A stretch of DNA of 52,796 bases, taken from positions 127,867 to 180,662 of the forward strand of contig NZ_LMSG01000002.1 in the NCBI RefSeq assembly GCF_001428335.1. The letters run 5' to 3'. The notes below the pieces were generated by a model. It was given only the letters and a program-made list of their open reading frames with translations, did not search any database and had not been told where the DNA came from. A program made the translations under genes and the position numbers. The stretch is from Arthrobacter sp. Soil762. Its GTDB lineage: Bacteria; Actinomycetota; Actinomycetes; Actinomycetales; Micrococcaceae. The stretch's first letter is position 1. The number at the start of each line of letters is the position of its first letter. Shown here piece by piece: positions 34,268 to 43,389 of this stretch.

Positions 34268-37200
34268 GCATCGCAACCATGCTGCCGATGGGCGAGCTCA
34301 CGAACCCCGGCCAGATGCGCCTCGCCTTGGTGCAGGTGGTCAACTGGGGCACGTTCCACGGGGCGCACACGATGCACGTGGACCGGAACGGAACCCTGCT
34401 GACGGGCAACTCGGGCGTGGGCAAGTCCACGCTGTTTGACGCCATGCTGCGCGTATTCGATGCCCGGCCGCGCTCCAACGAGGCCGCGGCCCAGCGTGCC
34501 GGCGGTGCTGTGGAGGACAAGAGGACCACCTTCACGTACATGCGCGGCAAGGTGGGCGACAAGGCCGTTGGCGAAGGCTCGGCCAGTGCGTTCCAGCGAC
34601 CCGGTGCCACCTGGTCCGCCGTCGCCCTGACGTTTGATAACGCCGCGGGCACCCGCATCACGGTGTCCGCACTGTTCGACCTGCCCAAAAACGGCACGGA
34701 GTCCAGCGTTGGGCGTTTCTACGTGATCGACAGCAAGCCGCTGGACCTGCCGGCCATCGAGGACATCGCGGACAAGCGCTTCACCAAGGCTGCGCTGGAG
34801 ACCATCTTCCCGGACGCCCAGATCTTCGATGTCCACAAGGCCTTCGCGGAGCGTTTCCGCCGGCTCCTCGGCATCAGTTCGGACCAGGCTCTGCCCCTGC
34901 TGCGCGTGATCCAGGCCGGCAAGGGCCTGGGCGGCAGCGTCAATACCTTCTTCCGCGACCAGGTCCTGGACGCCCCCGCTACCCTCGCCGCGGCCGATGA
35001 CGTGGTGGAGGAATTCAGCAACCTCATGTCCATCCGGCAGCGGCTGGAGGACGTGCGGCAGCAGCGGGACCAGCTGGCCCCCGTGCCCGGCCTGAACAAG
35101 GAATACGCGCAGTCGCTCCTGGACGCGAACCGGCTCCGTGAGCTGTCGGGCGAGGAGTTCGAAGCCTATAAGCAGCAGCTCGCCGTCACAGTGCACCAGA
35201 AAACACTGGCCCGGTTCAAGGAGCTGGCCCAGGCGAAAGCCAAGGAGCTGGGCGCGGAACGCTCGGTCCGCGACGGGCTGGCCAAGGAACTGCGCCAGCT
35301 GGAGACCGATTACAACAACCAGGGCGGCAACGCGATCTCCGCGATCGAGCAGTCGCTGGACAACGCCAAGGTGGGTCTGCGGCTCCGCGAACAGGTGGAG
35401 GAAGCGGCCCGCAAGGCCCTTTCCGACGCCGGCCTGCAGCTGGAGTGGACCGCTGAAGGTTGGGAACAGGCCCACGAGCAGGCTGCCGTCAGGTCGGCCG
35501 AGCTCAAGGACGACTCCCAGGCCCTGCAGGAGCTCCGCTTCGAAGCCTTCGACGGCCACGCCACCAAAAAGCGTGAGCTGGCGGCGGCCCAGCAGGAGCT
35601 GCTGTCGCTGAAGACGCGCAAGTCCCTGCTGCCGCCGTCGAGCATTGAAAACCGGGCGGCAATCGCTGCGGCCACCGGCGTTCCTGAGGACCGGATGCCG
35701 TTCGGCGGCGAGCTGATGGACCTCGCCGAAGGGGAGGAACAGTGGCGGCCCGCCGCGGAGCGCGCGCTCCGGAACCTCGCCACCACGTTGCTGGTCCCCG
35801 GCGAACATTTCGCCGCAGTCACCCGCTACCTGAACGACAACAAAGTCCGTGGCGCCCTGCGCGCGGTGGACGTGTCCAAGCCGCTCGCGGGCGGCGCGCT
35901 GGCCGTGGAGGACGTGCGCGACGGCGACTTCCTCACCAAGCTGGATATCCTCGCCAGCGGCGCGGTGGCGGACGCCGGGGAATGGATCCGGGAGCGGATC
36001 GCCCTCGATTTCGCCTACCCGTGCGTCGAGGACCCCGACGAGCTGGCCACCCTGGACAAGGGCCTGAGCCTGGGAGGTGTGGTCAAACGCAATCGGCACA
36101 CGGTGGAGAAGGACGACCGTTTCACCAGCCGCCAGGACTACGTGCTCGGGTTCGACAACGCCGCCAAGCTGGAACTCGTGGCCGCCCAGGTGGAGGACCT
36201 GCAGCAGGAGCTCGCCAAGGCCGCCGAGCTGGCCCAGAGCCGTGAAGAGTCGCATCAGGGCATGAGCCGGCAGCTCGATGCCCTCCGACGAATCGCGGAG
36301 GACCACCGGCCCTGGGAACAGGTGTCCGCTGCCGTCGCCGCCGATGAACTCACCCGGATTGAACAGCGGCTCAAGGATGCCCTCGCGGCCCAGGCCGACC
36401 TGGAACCGCTGCGGGCCAACATCGAAACGGCGCGGCAGAAACACCAGGCCAGCACTGAAGCCGCAGCAGTCCTGCAGAGCGAATACAAGGCTCTGGACCG
36501 GCAAATGAGCGCCGCCGATTCGCTGCTGGAAGCCGCGCGTGCCCGCCTGGAGCAGACGCCGCCGTCGGACGCCACCGTCACTGCGCTGGAACCGTACTTC
36601 ACCGACTTCGGCGACGTCAGCGAGATGCATGAGCTGGACAACCTGGCCAACCGCGTCCGGACGGCGCTGCTCGGGGAGCTGCACGCCGCCGAGACGCGCG
36701 GGCAGTCAACCTCCGAGCGGCTGACCCGGATCTTCGAGGGCTTTGTGCGCGAGTGGGGCTCCGCGATCTCCGCGGACCACGGCACCTCCATCGGTGCGGC
36801 AGGGGAGTTCGAAGGCCGCTACCACGCCATCATCAGCGACGGCCTGCCCGCCCAGGAGTCCGAGTTCCGGCAATTCTTCAACCAGCGCACGCACGAATCG
36901 TTCAGCACGCTGCTACACCTGCTGGACGAGGAGCGGCGGTCCATCACCAGCCGCATCCTGCCGCTCAACGGCATCCTGTCCGAGGTCAACTTCCATGAGG
37001 GCAGCTTCCTGGAACTGGACATCAAGCAGACCCTGCCGGCCACGGCCAAGCAATTCAAGGACGCTATCCAGAACGCGCTGAAGGCCCGGCACACTCGGCC
37101 CGCCCGCGCCGGATCCGGCCCGGAAAGCGGGGGAGGCGACGACGCCGAGCTCACCGCCCGGTACAAGACCCTCGAAACGCTCGTAAAGCGGCTCGGCTCG

Positions 37201-37743
37201 CCCACCCCGGAAGACCGGCGCTGGCGCGCCGAAGTGCTGGATGTCCGCGGGCACCTGTTCATCCAGTGCAAGGAGCACCGTGAGGTGACCGGTTCGCCGT
37301 CAGGCGGCAAGAGCGCCAGGAAGTCCGGCGGCAAGCGGACCGACGTTTACATGCACGCGGACACCGGCTCCATGTCCGGCGGCGAGCGGCAGCGTTTCAC
37401 CGCGTTCATCATGGCAGCGGCGCTGAGCTACCAGCTGGGCATCGCCGAGCAGGGGTTCACCACGTACGGCACCGTGATGATGGACGAGGCGTTTGTGCTG
37501 GCGTCGGAGGAGTTCGCCGGCGCCGGGATCAAGGCGCTGCACGAGTTCGGATTCCAGCTGCTGCTGGCCGCCCCGGAGAACGTGATCGACCTGTCCCGGC
37601 ACCTGGGCTCCGTGACGGAGATCCTGCGGGACAAGCGCACCAACCGGTCCGGCGTGCTCACCGCCCCGGTGATCCGGCCCAGTCCCGGCGCGGAAGGTCA
37701 GTGGCGGTCCGAGGCGAACCCGGTGGACATCGTGCTCCGCTGA
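34264..37743 (+). CDS. jetC: JetC/MksB-like SMC ATPase
   Basis: A 1159-residue SMC-like protein. The Walker A motif GNSGVGKST lies near residue 50, the ABC signature MSGGERQRF near 1036 and Walker B (TVMMDEAF) near 1072. Between them is a long Ala/Glu/Leu-rich coiled coil with a hinge-like middle (around residues 460-640). In Wadjet this dimer extrudes loops in plasmid DNA, which JetD then cuts. GTG start overlapping the jetB stop by four bases (GTGA). No JetD (DUF3322/DUF2220) follows; the next element is a terminator and then iron transport genes. Confidence 0.92.
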   Translation: MSIATMLPMGELTNPGQMRLALVQVVNWGTFHGAHTMHVDRNGTLLTGNSGVGKSTLFDAMLRVFDARPRSNEAAAQRAGGAVEDKRTTFTYMRGKVGDKAVGEGSASAFQRPGATWSAVALTFDNAAGTRITVSALFDLPKNGTESSVGRFYVIDSKPLDLPAIEDIADKRFTKAALETIFPDAQIFDVHKAFAERFRRLLGISSDQALPLLRVIQAGKGLGGSVNTFFRDQVLDAPATLAAADDVVEEFSNLMSIRQRLEDVRQQRDQLAPVPGLNKEYAQSLLDANRLRELSGEEFEAYKQQLAVTVHQKTLARFKELAQAKAKELGAERSVRDGLAKELRQLETDYNNQGGNAISAIEQSLDNAKVGLRLREQVEEAARKALSDAGLQLEWTAEGWEQAHEQAAVRSAELKDDSQALQELRFEAFDGHATKKRELAAAQQELLSLKTRKSLLPPSSIENRAAIAAATGVPEDRMPFGGELMDLAEGEEQWRPAAERALRNLATTLLVPGEHFAAVTRYLNDNKVRGALRAVDVSKPLAGGALAVEDVRDGDFLTKLDILASGAVADAGEWIRERIALDFAYPCVEDPDELATLDKGLSLGGVVKRNRHTVEKDDRFTSRQDYVLGFDNAAKLELVAAQVEDLQQELAKAAELAQSREESHQGMSRQLDALRRIAEDHRPWEQVSAAVAADELTRIEQRLKDALAAQADLEPLRANIETARQKHQASTEAAAVLQSEYKALDRQMSAADSLLEAARARLEQTPPSDATVTALEPYFTDFGDVSEMHELDNLANRVRTALLGELHAAETRGQSTSERLTRIFEGFVREWGSAISADHGTSIGAAGEFEGRYHAIISDGLPAQESEFRQFFNQRTHESFSTLLHLLDEERRSITSRILPLNGILSEVNFHEGSFLELDIKQTLPATAKQFKDAIQNALKARHTRPARAGSGPESGGGDDAELTARYKTLETLVKRLGSPTPEDRRWRAEVLDVRGHLFIQCKEHREVTGSPSGGKSARKSGGKRTDVYMHADTGSMSGGERQRFTAFIMAAALSYQLGIAEQGFTTYGTVMMDEAFVLASEEFAGAGIKALHEFGFQLLLAAPENVIDLSRHLGSVTEILRDKRTNRSGVLTAPVIRPSPGAEGQWRSEANPVDIVLR

Positions 37744-37747
37744 CCCG

Positions 37748-37849
37748 GACGCTCTCTCACTTAATTCGGGTTTTTTACCAACGCTCTCTCACTTTGTTGA
37801 GGAAAGTGAGAGAGCGTTGGTGTTTTTCTGCGTTAAGTGAGAGAGCGTC
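37748..37849 (+). terminator. double nested hairpin, terminator after jetC; family B repeat
   Basis: An outer pair of perfect 17-base arms (37748-37764 and 37833-37849) encloses an inner pair of perfect 18-base arms (37778-37795 and 37803-37820). All four arms contain CGCTCTCTCACTT or its complement. The inner stem is followed by TGTTTTT, the pattern of a rho-independent terminator for the jet operon. A related half-element, with two direct copies of the same arm and no complements, is at 43345-43389. Confidence 0.82.
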
Positions 37850-37891
37850 GGGGTGGCGGGCTGTGTGCTTCGTCACGTAGGGCAATTAAGC

Positions 37892-37939
37892 TACGCAAAC
37901 CTTGCGTAATGCAGCGGAGGGTAGGCTAGCCTTACTTAG
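37892..37939 (+). promoter_or_regulatory. DtxR/IdeR-like iron box and adjacent dyad upstream of siderophore genes
   Basis: TAGGCTAGCCTTACTTA (within 37921-37939) fits the actinobacterial iron box TTAGGTTAGCCTAACCTAA at 14 of 19 positions, 28 bases before the binding-protein gene. Iron-bound regulator should repress the operon. Just upstream, TACGCAA (37892-37898) and TTGCGTA (37902-37908) form a perfect inverted repeat with a 3-base centre; TTGCGT could double as a -35 element. Confidence 0.7.
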
Positions 37940-37966
37940 GTTCGCTTCATTCACCTAAGGAGTTCC

Positions 37967-39058
37967 GTGACTTCCCCCTTCTTCTCCGGCCCGAGTGCCA
38001 CCCGCCGCACGCTGTTCAAGTCAGCCGGCAAGGCAACGGCCGTTCTGGCCGCAGCGGCACTCACCCTCTCCGCTTGCGCCACGGGACCCGCGTCCTCCTC
38101 ATCGGACGCCACTTCGTCCAGCTCCAGCAGCTCGCAGTTCCCGGTCACCATCAAGCACGTCTTCGGTGAAGCCACCGTCAAGGAACAGCCCAAGCGCGTC
38201 GTCACCGTCTCCTGGGTCAACGACGACGTTGCGATCGCCCTCGGAGTGGTCCCGGTGGGCGTCCCCAAGAACGAGTGGGGCGGCAACGAGCAGGGCTCCA
38301 CGCCCTGGAAGGACGCGGCGCTGAAGGATCTCGGCGCGAGCTTCGGTTCCGACAAGGCTCCGGTCCAGTTCTCCGAGGCCGACGGCATCAACTTCACCGA
38401 GATCGCCAAGCTCACCCCGGACGTCATCCTGGCCGCCTACTCCGGCCTGACCGAAGAGGACTACAAGAAGCTCAGCGAGATCGCCCCCGTGGTGGCGCAC
38501 CCCGAGGTTGCCTACGGAACTTCGTGGCAGGATTCAACCTCCATCATCGGCAAGGCCCTGGGCAAGGAGGCTGAGGCTACCAAGCTCATCGCCGATACCG
38601 AGGCCACCGTCAAGACGGAAGCTGCCAAGTACCCGCAGATCGCCGGCAAGAGCTTCGTCTACGGTTACACCGATCCCTCGGACCTCACTGCCACGGGCTT
38701 CTACACCGCCAATGACAACCGTCCGAAGTTCCTCTCAGCTATCGGGATGAAGCTGGCCCCGGTCGCCGAGAAGGCTTCAGCCGGCTCCAAGGACTTCTTC
38801 GTGCCGTGGGCCGCCGAGAAAGCCAACGAACTTGAGGCCGATATCTTCCTGAGCTCGGTTGAGGATACCGCCACCGCCGCGGCCGTCAAGAGCGACCCCC
38901 TGCTGGGCCAGATTCCGGCCGTCAAGAACGGCGCGTTCGTTGCCGACGCGGACAAGAGCCTGGTCCTGGCAATCTCGGCCTCCTCGCCGCTGAGCCTGCC
39001 GTGGGCGCTGGACACGTTCCTCCCGCAGCTCGCCACCGCCGCGGATGCAGTGAAGTAA
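37967..39058 (+). CDS. iron-siderophore ABC transporter, substrate-binding lipoprotein
   Basis: A 363-residue FecB/FepB-like protein. A twin-arginine-type start (RRTLFKSAGKATAVL) leads to a lipobox, LSAC, with C37 as the lipid anchor, then a Ser-rich linker. The mature part has the class III binding-protein layout with VVTVSWVNDDVAIALGVVPVG, LTPDVILA and a long connecting helix. GTG at 37967 follows AAGGAG. It is first in an operon with two permeases, an ATPase and a siderophore-interacting reductase, under an iron box. A hydroxamate or catecholate ferri-siderophore is likely. Confidence 0.92.
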   Translation: MTSPFFSGPSATRRTLFKSAGKATAVLAAAALTLSACATGPASSSSDATSSSSSSSQFPVTIKHVFGEATVKEQPKRVVTVSWVNDDVAIALGVVPVGVPKNEWGGNEQGSTPWKDAALKDLGASFGSDKAPVQFSEADGINFTEIAKLTPDVILAAYSGLTEEDYKKLSEIAPVVAHPEVAYGTSWQDSTSIIGKALGKEAEATKLIADTEATVKTEAAKYPQIAGKSFVYGYTDPSDLTATGFYTANDNRPKFLSAIGMKLAPVAEKASAGSKDFFVPWAAEKANELEADIFLSSVEDTATAAAVKSDPLLGQIPAVKNGAFVADADKSLVLAISASSPLSLPWALDTFLPQLATAADAVK

Positions 39059-39068
39059 GCACCGTTCC

Positions 39069-40208
39069 ATGACGGAAAGTACGACGGCGGCACCCGCCGG
39101 ACAGCGCGAACGGACAGTTGCGGCCTCGATCGGGTCGCAACGAGGGCCCCAAGTGTCCGTTCGCGCCGGTCGATTGGCCAGCGCCCGTCGATTGGCCCGC
39201 ACCGGCGGGAAGGCCAGAACCAGGCAGGTTGCCTGGCTGCTGGCCGCCGTCGTCGTACTTTCTTTGTTGGCCGCCGCTTCCCTGGCCATAGGCGCCCGGG
39301 GCCTTTCCCTGACCACCGTGTGGCAGGCGCTCGCCCAGTTCGATCCCGCCAACGGGGACCACGCCGTGGTCCACGCACGCATCCCGCGCACCGTCCTCGG
39401 CATCCTCGTTGGCGGCGCCCTGGGCCTGGCTGGCGCCGCCATGCAGGGCGTTGCCCGCAACCCGCTGGCAGACCCAGGCATCATGGGCGTCAATGCCGGC
39501 GCCGCGCTGGCCGTGGTCACCGGCATCTACCTTTTCGGCGTCACCTCCCTGAGCGGCTACATCTGGTTCGCTTTTATTGGCGCCGGAGCCGCCGCCGTCG
39601 TCGTCTACGTCGTCGCGTCCATGGGCAGGGAGGGTGCGACGCCGGTCAAGCTCGCCCTCGCCGGCGCCGCGCTCAGCGCCGGGCTCTATTCCCTGATGAG
39701 CGTCATTCTCGTCTCCAGCCAGGACACCCTGGACCGCTTCCGGTTCTGGCAGGTGGGCGGAATCTCCGGCCGCGACTGGGCGGTGGTGCTCCCGGGCCTC
39801 CCGTTCCTGGCCGTCGGGGCACTCATAATTCTGGGCACCGGCCGCATCCTCAACAGCCTCGCGTTGGGTGATGACATCGCCCGCGGCCTGGGCCAGCGTG
39901 TGGGCCTGAGCCGGGGAGTCACCGCCCTGGGCATCGTGCTGCTGTGCGGCTCCGCGACGGCCTTGGCAGGGCCCATCGGCTTTGTTGGCCTGGTCATTCC
40001 GCACGCGGTCCGCTCACTCACCGGCCCCGACTACCGCTGGATCCTGCCGTTCTCCCTGGTCCTCGCGCCGGCACTTTTGCTCGGCGCGGACATCATCGGC
40101 CGCGTTGTGCTGCTTCCCGGCGAGGTCCCGGCCGGCATTATGACCGCACTCGTGGGTGCGCCCGTCTTCGTCTGGCTCATCCGCCGTGGCAAGGGGGCCG
40201 GACTGTGA
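39069..40208 (+). CDS. iron-siderophore ABC transporter permease 1 (FecCD family)
   Basis: A 379-residue permease of the FepD/BtuC type with about ten membrane helices. Family motifs: RIPRTVLGILVGGALGLAGAAMQGVARNPLADPGIMGVNAGAALA, then GDDIARGLGQRVGLSRG and GPIGFVGLVIPHAVRSLTGPDYRW. The first 60 residues are a polar, Arg-rich cytoplasmic extension that is unusually long for the family; its coding sequence contains the palindromic element at 39104-39166. Its stop overlaps the start of the second permease by four bases. Confidence 0.92.
   Translation: MTESTTAAPAGQRERTVAASIGSQRGPQVSVRAGRLASARRLARTGGKARTRQVAWLLAAVVVLSLLAAASLAIGARGLSLTTVWQALAQFDPANGDHAVVHARIPRTVLGILVGGALGLAGAAMQGVARNPLADPGIMGVNAGAALAVVTGIYLFGVTSLSGYIWFAFIGAGAAAVVVYVVASMGREGATPVKLALAGAALSAGLYSLMSVILVSSQDTLDRFRFWQVGGISGRDWAVVLPGLPFLAVGALIILGTGRILNSLALGDDIARGLGQRVGLSRGVTALGIVLLCGSATALAGPIGFVGLVIPHAVRSLTGPDYRWILPFSLVLAPALLLGADIIGRVVLLPGEVPAGIMTALVGAPVFVWLIRRGKGAGL
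39104..39166. repeat. palindromic element, family C, inside permease 1
   Basis: Arms 39104-39125 and 39145-39166 are 22-base reverse complements except at two positions, both G/C swaps around a CA-S-TTG core, with a 19-base loop. The core is GCGCGAACGGACA. It lies in frame within codons 12-33 of the permease, which encode a polar stretch not typical of the family. The mismatch pattern is the same as in the family A elements. Confidence 0.72.
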
Positions 40209-41311
40209 CCACGCTCGAACCCCCCGCCGAGATGGCACTTGAGGGCAATCGCACGCGCAAACATTGGCGTGAACTGCCATCTCGCGTGCTGACCCCGACC
40301 TTTTTCCTCGCCTTCGGCGTCGTGGTTATGTTCGCCATCCATGTGCTCCTGGGCAGCTACACCGTGACCATCCCGGACTTTTTCAAGATCCTCATCGGAC
40401 ACCTGACCGGCGGCGAAAGAATCCCGGGCGCAAGCTTCATTGTTATGGAGAACAAGCTGCCCCGGGCCGTCATCGGCGTGATGATCGGCGCCGCGTTCGG
40501 CCTCTCCGGCGGCCTGTTCCAGACCATGCTCCGCAACCCGCTGGCCAGCCCCGACGTGATCGGCATCAGCTACGGGGCCAGCGCGGCCGCGGTCACCGCC
40601 ATCGTGATCTTCGGCGCCACCGGTCCCGCCGTGACCGGGGCGGCACTTGGCGGCGCGCTGGGCATCGCAGCGCTGATTTACGCCATCTCCCGCGGTCCGT
40701 CATTGGGCTCCGGCGGCGGCAACCGGGGGAACGCCGCGGGTAACCGGCTGATCCTGGCCGGTGTGGGCATCGCCGCCGCCCTGCATGCGGTGGTCAACTT
40801 CATGATGACCCGCGCAGACATCCGCACGGCAGCCGACGCACTCGTCTGGCTCAACGGCTCCCTCAACCCCGCCAACTGGGACCGGGCGGGCATGCTCTCA
40901 CTGGCGCTGCTGGTCCTGGTCCCCGCCGTCATTGCCCTGGCCGGGCCGCTGCGCATCCTGGAACTCGGCGACGACGCCGCGGCCGGGCTGGGCATCCGCG
41001 TAGGGTTCATCCGCCTCGCCGTGGTGGTCACCGCCGTCGCACTCGCCGCAGTGGCGACGGCGGCCGCCGGGCCGGTCTCGTTCGTCGCCTTCCTGGCCGG
41101 CCCGATCGCCCGGCGCTTCACCCGCAAAGCCAGCCTCCCGGCGTCGGCCCTGGTGGGTGCGCTGATTGTCCTCACGGCCGATTACGTCGCGGCCAACCTC
41201 GCCCCCCTGCTGCTGGACGGCACCGTGCTGCCGGTCGGTGTTATCACCGGCGCGCTCGGTGCCCCGTTCCTGCTGTGGCTTCTGGTCACGGCCAACCGAA
41301 AGGATGCCTGA
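40205..41311 (+). CDS. iron-siderophore ABC transporter permease 2 (FecCD family)
   Basis: A 368-residue FepG-like permease. LPRAVIGVMIGAAFGLSGGLFQTMLRNPLASPDVIGISYGASAAA is the family hallmark, followed by ELGDDAAAGLGIRVGFIRL and GPVSFVAFLAGPIARRFT. GTG at 40205 overlaps the stop of permease 1, so both halves of the channel are translated together. The first 27 residues are polar and Arg/Lys-rich, and their codons contain the family A palindrome at 40228-40284, much as permease 1 carries family C. Confidence 0.92.
   Translation: MTTLEPPAEMALEGNRTRKHWRELPSRVLTPTFFLAFGVVVMFAIHVLLGSYTVTIPDFFKILIGHLTGGERIPGASFIVMENKLPRAVIGVMIGAAFGLSGGLFQTMLRNPLASPDVIGISYGASAAAVTAIVIFGATGPAVTGAALGGALGIAALIYAISRGPSLGSGGGNRGNAAGNRLILAGVGIAAALHAVVNFMMTRADIRTAADALVWLNGSLNPANWDRAGMLSLALLVLVPAVIALAGPLRILELGDDAAAGLGIRVGFIRLAVVVTAVALAAVATAAAGPVSFVAFLAGPIARRFTRKASLPASALVGALIVLTADYVAANLAPLLLDGTVLPVGVITGALGAPFLLWLLVTANRKDA
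40228..40284. repeat. palindromic element, family A, copy 2, inside permease 2
   Basis: Arms 40228-40249 and 40263-40284 are 22-base reverse complements except for four G/C swaps, around a 13-base loop. The outer ten bases (CGAGATGGCA) and the following S-TT-S core match the element at 12500-12560. It lies in frame within codons 9-27 of the permease. Confidence 0.7.
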
Positions 41312-41312
41312 C

Positions 41313-42128
41313 ATGGCCGTTCTCAGCGCCCAGGACCTCACCCTCAAATACGACCAGCGCTGCGTGGTGGACCGCCTCACGGCGGAAATCCCCGAGGGCA
41401 GGGTGACCATGATTGTGGGTGCCAACGCCTGCGGCAAGTCCACGCTCCTCCGCGGCCTGTCCCGGCTCCTCAAACCCGCCTCCGGCACGGTGACCCTGGA
41501 CGGCAAGGACATCCACGCCCGGCCGGCCCGTGAACTGGCGCGCACCCTTGGGCTCCTCCCGCAGCACCCCACCGCGCCGGACGGCATCGCTGTCCGCGAC
41601 CTCGTGGGCCGTGGGCGGTATCCGCACCAGGGCTTCTTCCGCAGCTGGAGCACCGAGGACGACGCCGCCGTGCAGCGCGCGCTCGAAGCGACAGAAACGC
41701 TGGAACTCGCTGAGCGGAACGTCGATGAACTCTCCGGCGGCCAGCGCCAGCGCGTCTGGATCGCCATGGCGCTGGCCCAAGAAACCGACGTGCTCCTGCT
41801 GGACGAACCCACCACCTACCTGGACCTGGCGCACCAGGTGGAAGTCCTGGACCTGGTCACGGACCTGAACCGCAAGCGCGGTACCACCGTGGCCATCGTC
41901 CTGCACGACCTGAACCTGGCGGCACGCTACGCGGACCATGTCATCGCCATGAAGGGCGGCGAGATCGTGGCCCTGGGCGACCCCATCGACGTTGTCACCG
42001 AAAAGATGGTCCGCGACGTCTTCGGCCTTGAGTCCCGGGTAATTCCCGATCCCGTCTCGGGCACACCCCTGATCATCCCCATCGGCCGCCATCACGCCGC
42101 CGCAACCGAACTGGAGCTCGTTTCATGA
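41313..42128 (+). CDS. iron-siderophore ABC transporter ATPase
   Basis: A 271-residue FepC-type ATPase. Walker A is GANACGKST, the Q loop lies in LGLLPQHP, the signature is LSGGQRQRVWIAMALAQ and Walker B is VLLLDEPTTYLDL, followed by the switch histidine in VLHDLNLAARYAD. AAGGA precedes the ATG, two bases after the permease stop. It powers the two FecCD permeases. The stop overlaps the next gene's start by four bases. Confidence 0.93.
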   Translation: MAVLSAQDLTLKYDQRCVVDRLTAEIPEGRVTMIVGANACGKSTLLRGLSRLLKPASGTVTLDGKDIHARPARELARTLGLLPQHPTAPDGIAVRDLVGRGRYPHQGFFRSWSTEDDAAVQRALEATETLELAERNVDELSGGQRQRVWIAMALAQETDVLLLDEPTTYLDLAHQVEVLDLVTDLNRKRGTTVAIVLHDLNLAARYADHVIAMKGGEIVALGDPIDVVTEKMVRDVFGLESRVIPDPVSGTPLIIPIGRHHAAATELELVS

Positions 42129-43165
42129 AGACCCGCGACATCGCCGCCACCGAGCCCATGACCCTGGCTTTCGAGGTGACCGTTTCCTCTGTGCAGGAGC
42201 TGAGCCCCAACTTCCGCCGGATCACCTTCGGCGGGTACTCGCTGCGGGACTTCGGCGTTAACGGCGACACCCTCGACCTGCGGATCAAGCTGATGATCCC
42301 TTCCCTGGCGTCCGACGGCACAAAGCTGCCGCTGCCGGTCTTCGAAATGGCGCAGGCCGGCTGGTACCAGGAATGGCTGGCCATGGACCCCGCAGTCCGC
42401 GGCTCGATGCGCACGTACACGGTCCGCCAGTCCCGGCTCGATGCCGTTTATCCGGAAATTGACGTTGACTTTGTGATGCACTTCGATGCCGACGGCCACG
42501 GCGGTCCCGCCGCGAACTGGGCCCAGAACGCCCAGCCGGGCGACGCCATCACTATCATCGGCCCCAACAGCCGAGCCGCCCAGTGCTACACCGCCGAGGT
42601 CTACGGTGGCATCGAGTGGCGGCCCGGAATGGCCCAGCGTGTCCTGCTCGCCGGCGACGAAACCGCCATCCCCGCTATCTCAGCCATCCTCGAAAGCCTG
42701 CCGTCCTACATGACCGGCCACGCCCTCCTGGAAGTACCGGAAGCCGGCGACTTCCTCCACCTCAAGACGGACGCCGACATCGACATCACCTGGCTTGCCC
42801 GCGGCGCCGCCATTGGCCGCTCACGCCCGCACGGCGAGCTGCTGCAACAGGCAGTGCGCACTGCAGTTCCCGTTCCCGGCTGGGTGGGCATCAAAGCGTC
42901 CGACGCCGGCGCGGGCCCGGAGCCCGAAGACGTCAATGTGGACGTGGACATCCTCTGGGAGACGCCCGCGCGGATGGAAACAGCCGAAATCGAGGCCACC
43001 AAGAACCCCGACATGCCTGCCGGCGCCATGCCTTTCTACGCCTGGATCGCCGGTGAGGCTGCCGTCATCAAGGACATGCGGCGGTACCTGGTGCGGGACG
43101 TGGGGATTGACCGGAAGCAGGTTGCCTTCATGGGGTACTGGCGCCAGGGCAAGGCCGAGGTATAA
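42125..43165 (+). CDS. siderophore-interacting FAD-dependent ferric reductase (SIP/ViuB)
   Basis: A 346-residue flavoprotein. ELSPNFRRITFGG, then GSMRTYTVRQSR (FAD-binding R-x-Y-T), NWAQNAQPGDAITIIGPN and RVLLAGDETAIPAISAILE belong to the FAD_binding_9/SIP family. It should reduce ferric siderophores in the cytoplasm to release Fe(II), using NAD(P)H or ferredoxin. It carries a C-terminal FYAWIAGEAAVIKDMRRYLV segment typical of the family. Last gene of the iron operon; an inverted repeat follows 15 bases after the stop. Confidence 0.92.
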   Translation: MKTRDIAATEPMTLAFEVTVSSVQELSPNFRRITFGGYSLRDFGVNGDTLDLRIKLMIPSLASDGTKLPLPVFEMAQAGWYQEWLAMDPAVRGSMRTYTVRQSRLDAVYPEIDVDFVMHFDADGHGGPAANWAQNAQPGDAITIIGPNSRAAQCYTAEVYGGIEWRPGMAQRVLLAGDETAIPAISAILESLPSYMTGHALLEVPEAGDFLHLKTDADIDITWLARGAAIGRSRPHGELLQQAVRTAVPVPGWVGIKASDAGAGPEPEDVNVDVDILWETPARMETAEIEATKNPDMPAGAMPFYAWIAGEAAVIKDMRRYLVRDVGIDRKQVAFMGYWRQGKAEV

Positions 43166-43180
43166 GGCCTTCCGTCGTAT

Positions 43181-43209
43181 GCGGCGGTTGGGTGCGCCGC
43201 AACCGCCGC
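43181..43209. terminator. hairpin downstream of the siderophore operon
   Basis: GCGGCGGTTG (43181-43190) pairs perfectly with CAACCGCCGC (43200-43209) around a 9-base loop, 15 bases after the reductase stop. No T-run follows, so this is terminator-like rather than a classical intrinsic terminator. The rest of the spacer up to 43340 shows no gene. Confidence 0.5.
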
Positions 43210-43344
43210 CTTGCCGTCGCTTAGCGGTTGGACCCGTCCCAAACTTCGCAAGCTCAGTTCGGGGCCCTCGGGTCCGCCCTTCCTCCCGACGCTGCGCTCC
43301 TACGCAAGACAGCGGCTGCGGCTCGTTGGGCCTGTCACGTCCAA

Positions 43345-43389
43345 CGCTCTCTCACTTCCTGTGGGTTTTTTCCAAACGCTCTCTCACTT
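43345..43389. repeat. family B half-element near the GH16-like gene
   Basis: Two direct copies of CGCTCTCTCACTT flank GGGTTTTTT, in the same order as the left half of the nested hairpin at 37748-37795. The complementary right half is missing, so it cannot fold the same way. It touches the stop of the gene ending at 43384. Confidence 0.7.

Noticed and set aside
34057..36684. Long minus-strand open frame across jetB and jetC
   Set aside because: The opposite strand has Walker A and a coherent SMC protein; the antisense frame shows no domain.
37748..37849. CRISPR-like array because of four similar 13-base units
   Set aside because: Units alternate in orientation and form nested hairpins; spacers are short and unequal; no cas genes are present.
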